64,000 bases of DNA, taken from the NCBI RefSeq assembly GCF_003003035.1, contig NZ_PVTS01000022.1, positions 1-64,000 of the forward strand, given 5' to 3'. Made by a program: the position numbers and the translations under genes. The stretch comes from Marinilabilia salmonicolor. GTDB taxonomy: Bacteria > Bacteroidota > Bacteroidia > Bacteroidales > Marinilabiliaceae. The notes under the pieces are model-generated. The model had not been told where the DNA came from. It worked only from the letters and a program-made list of their open reading frames with translations, and did not search any database. Shown here piece by piece: positions 62,404-64,000 of this stretch. How positions within the stretch are numbered: position 1 is the stretch's first letter; the number at the start of each line of letters is the position of its first letter.

Positions 62404-63945
62404 ATGAAAGTAAAGAATTTTTTTAAACTGTTTGTCCTAATGCTGGCTTTGTCTGTTTCTTTTTATTCATGTGACGATGATGATAATGAACAGGAAATAG
62501 AAGAGGTGGTAAATGATGACACCAAAGGTACAAATGAAGAAGAGGTGGTTGTTGAATCGGCACCTAAGTATGTATTTTTTTTTATTGGTGACGGAATGTC
62601 AAGCCCTCAAATTAATGTGACAGAGGCTGCTCTGAATGATCCTGATTTTCAGTTGAAATCAGTAGGGATTGGAAAGCTTAATCTCAGGCAGCTTCCGGTA
62701 ACGGGGATGCAAACAACACATGCTGAAGATCGCTATATTACCGGTTCTGCAGCTGCTGCAACAGCTTTAGCTACCGGAAAAAAAACAACCATTGGTACTA
62801 TTTCTATGAACGGAGATCATTCGGGAAATATAAAGACAATGGCAGAAATGGCTCGCGATAAAGGCATGAAGGTGGGGATTATCTCTTCAGTTAGTATTGA
62901 TCATGCTACTCCCGCCTGCTTTTATGCTCATAATGAATCCAGAAATAATTATCAGGAAATAGGGCAGGATCTTATCAATAGTGGGTTTGATTATTTTGCT
63001 GGCGGTAATGTGCGGTTTAACAAATATAAAGACTACTCCTTAGCAGATTTTAAGTCCGATGCTCAGGGGAAAGGGTATAGCTATGTGAGCTCAAAAACTG
63101 ATTTTGATGAATTGAATGAAGGTTCGGGAAAGGTTATTGCCACCCTTAAAAGTCTTGAATCTTTTACAGGAGACGGATCTGCAATGCCTTATGCAATTGA
63201 TTTGGACGAGCAAGCCAATGATGATAAAATTTCTTTGGCTGATTTTACAAAAAAAGGCATTGAAGTGCTGGATAATGAAAATGGTTTCTTTATGATGGTA
63301 GAAGGCGGAAAAATTGACTGGGCCTGCCATGCCAACGATGTGGTTTCTGCTGCAATGGATATGATGGCTTTTGATGATGCGCTGGGAGTGGCTCTTGAGT
63401 TTTACAATCAACATCCCGATGAAACACTTATTGTAGTTACGGGTGACCATGAATGTGGCGGACTTACACTGGGGTTTGCAGCTACCGGTTATGAAACTGC
63501 ATTTGATTTGCTTAAATACCAAAGTCGTTCGTTCTGGTCTTTTACTAATGACGTGATTGGTTGGGCCCAAACGGGAGAAAAGACTTTTCAGGAGGCATTG
63601 TCAGACGTTCAGAAAGTTTTTGGACTTGGCGACGCTGGCAAAGGATTGGCTTTGTCTGATTATGAAAAAGGATTGCTGGAGGATGCATTTAACCGAAGTA
63701 TGACCGGAGAATCGGCACACGCCAATGAAGAACTTGCGGTTATTTATGGTTATTACGATCCCTTTACTGTAACTGTAACGCATATTCTCAATAACAAAGC
63801 GGGAATAGACTGGACATCCTATTCGCATACCGGAACCCCTGTGCCTGTTTTTGCCTTAGGTATAGGGCAAGAGGCTTTCGGCGGTTATTATGACAATACT
63901 GATATTGGGAATAAAATCATCGATATTGCACTGCTTAATCAGTAA
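62404..63945 (+). CDS. Alkaline phosphatase, surface-type lipoprotein
   Basis: 513 residues. A lipoprotein signal ends at Cys23 and is followed at once by four Asp (C-DDDD), the acidic pattern linked to surface export of lipoproteins in Bacteroidota. The alkaline-phosphatase superfamily sites are visible: D63 in IGDGMSS, nucleophile S115 in TGSAAAATALATG (Gly, rather than the usual Asp, precedes it), SIDHATPACFYAH, the Glu in VEGGKIDWACHAND, VTGDHECGG and the final SHTGTP His. It releases phosphate from organic esters outside the cell, and fits with the PiT transporter and sensor system next to it. Confidence 0.94.
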   Translation: MKVKNFFKLFVLMLALSVSFYSCDDDDNEQEIEEVVNDDTKGTNEEEVVVESAPKYVFFFIGDGMSSPQINVTEAALNDPDFQLKSVGIGKLNLRQLPVTGMQTTHAEDRYITGSAAAATALATGKKTTIGTISMNGDHSGNIKTMAEMARDKGMKVGIISSVSIDHATPACFYAHNESRNNYQEIGQDLINSGFDYFAGGNVRFNKYKDYSLADFKSDAQGKGYSYVSSKTDFDELNEGSGKVIATLKSLESFTGDGSAMPYAIDLDEQANDDKISLADFTKKGIEVLDNENGFFMMVEGGKIDWACHANDVVSAAMDMMAFDDALGVALEFYNQHPDETLIVVTGDHECGGLTLGFAATGYETAFDLLKYQSRSFWSFTNDVIGWAQTGEKTFQEALSDVQKVFGLGDAGKGLALSDYEKGLLEDAFNRSMTGESAHANEELAVIYGYYDPFTVTVTHILNNKAGIDWTSYSHTGTPVPVFALGIGQEAFGGYYDNTDIGNKIIDIALLNQ

Positions 63946-63974
63946 ATCCAAATTAATAGCCCAAAATTAATTTA

Positions 63975-64000
63975 CCTGCTGGCCGTTTCAGGTCAGCAGG
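63975..64000 (+). terminator. Terminator stem after alkaline phosphatase, at window edge
   Basis: CCTGCTGGCC / GGTCAGCAGG with one G-U pair and a six-base loop, 30 nt after the stop. A T-run would lie outside the window. Confidence 0.6.

Overview
The window looks like a chromosomal segment of a member of the phylum Bacteroidota, probably class Bacteroidia (a Marinilabiliales-like marine or sediment relative is my guess, not shown by the sequence). Supporting signs are a type IX secretion C-terminal sorting domain on an SprB-repeat protein, an S46 dipeptidyl peptidase, a CzcA-outer-membrane-factor fusion, TAnnTTTG-type -7 promoter boxes, absence of strong Shine-Dalgarno sequences, and a flexixanthin/chlorobactene-style carotenoid cluster. 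I found no rRNA, tRNA, CRISPR array, prophage or intact transposase. The sequence carries many short intergenic repeats.

Layout. 0.4-1.8 kb: a lone MORN-type lipidless secreted protein, a perfect 18-bp hairpin and the first copy of a dispersed hairpin repeat. 1.8-8.3 kb: a zinc/cobalt/cadmium-type efflux operon (His-rich small protein, CzcA fused to its outer-membrane channel, His-rich adaptor lipoprotein). 8.4-9.2 kb: a 237-bp tandem repeat array. 9.3-10.8 kb: a fumarylacetoacetate-hydrolase-family enzyme and a DnaQ-type exonuclease. 10.9-18.2 kb: carotenoid genes (crtB, crtI, crtD, cruF, a glycosyltransferase and an acyltransferase), predicting an acylated carotenoid glycoside. 18.3-27.5 kb: S46 peptidase, Maf, UbiA-type prenyltransferase, KdsC phosphatase, DUF2520 protein, NfeD and a CNNM/CBS protein. 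27.6-31.4 kb: a dead ParD-type antitoxin, two hairpin repeats and a racemase/GNAT/GNAT-nitrilase operon. 31.6-34.6 kb: a large SprB-repeat surface protein. 34.9-39.9 kb: AbgT transporter, YkgJ-type Cys-cluster protein, DUF1593 protein and an AraC regulator. 40-43.2 kb: a LexA-like S24 regulator followed by a radical-SAM DNA-repair pair. 43.4-45 kb: a tripartite HipBST toxin-antitoxin system. 45.1-48.8 kb: menaquinone genes menF-menD-menB. 49-57.1 kb: second AbgT transporter, trehalose phosphatase, Ca/Na exchanger, diacylglycerol kinase divergent from an App1-type phosphatase, a lipoprotein and an ECF sigma factor with a coupled membrane protein. 57.2-63.9 kb: a PiT transporter with a poorly understood ABC ATPase/GTPase/Fe-S trio, a NarX/NarL-like two-component system and a surface-type alkaline phosphatase lipoprotein.

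The most notable things are (1) a dispersed family of nested hairpin elements whose inner stems differ from copy to copy but remain self-complementary; (2) the ABC ATPase-GTPase-FeS-PiT operon; (3) the S24 regulator plus radical-SAM/partner DNA-repair pair; (4) the HipBST locus with a visible promoter and palindromes; (5) a 93-nt leader repeat placed directly before the start codons of two unrelated genes, with a third diverged copy before czcA. All functional statements come from reading the sequence by eye and family knowledge; no search was run.
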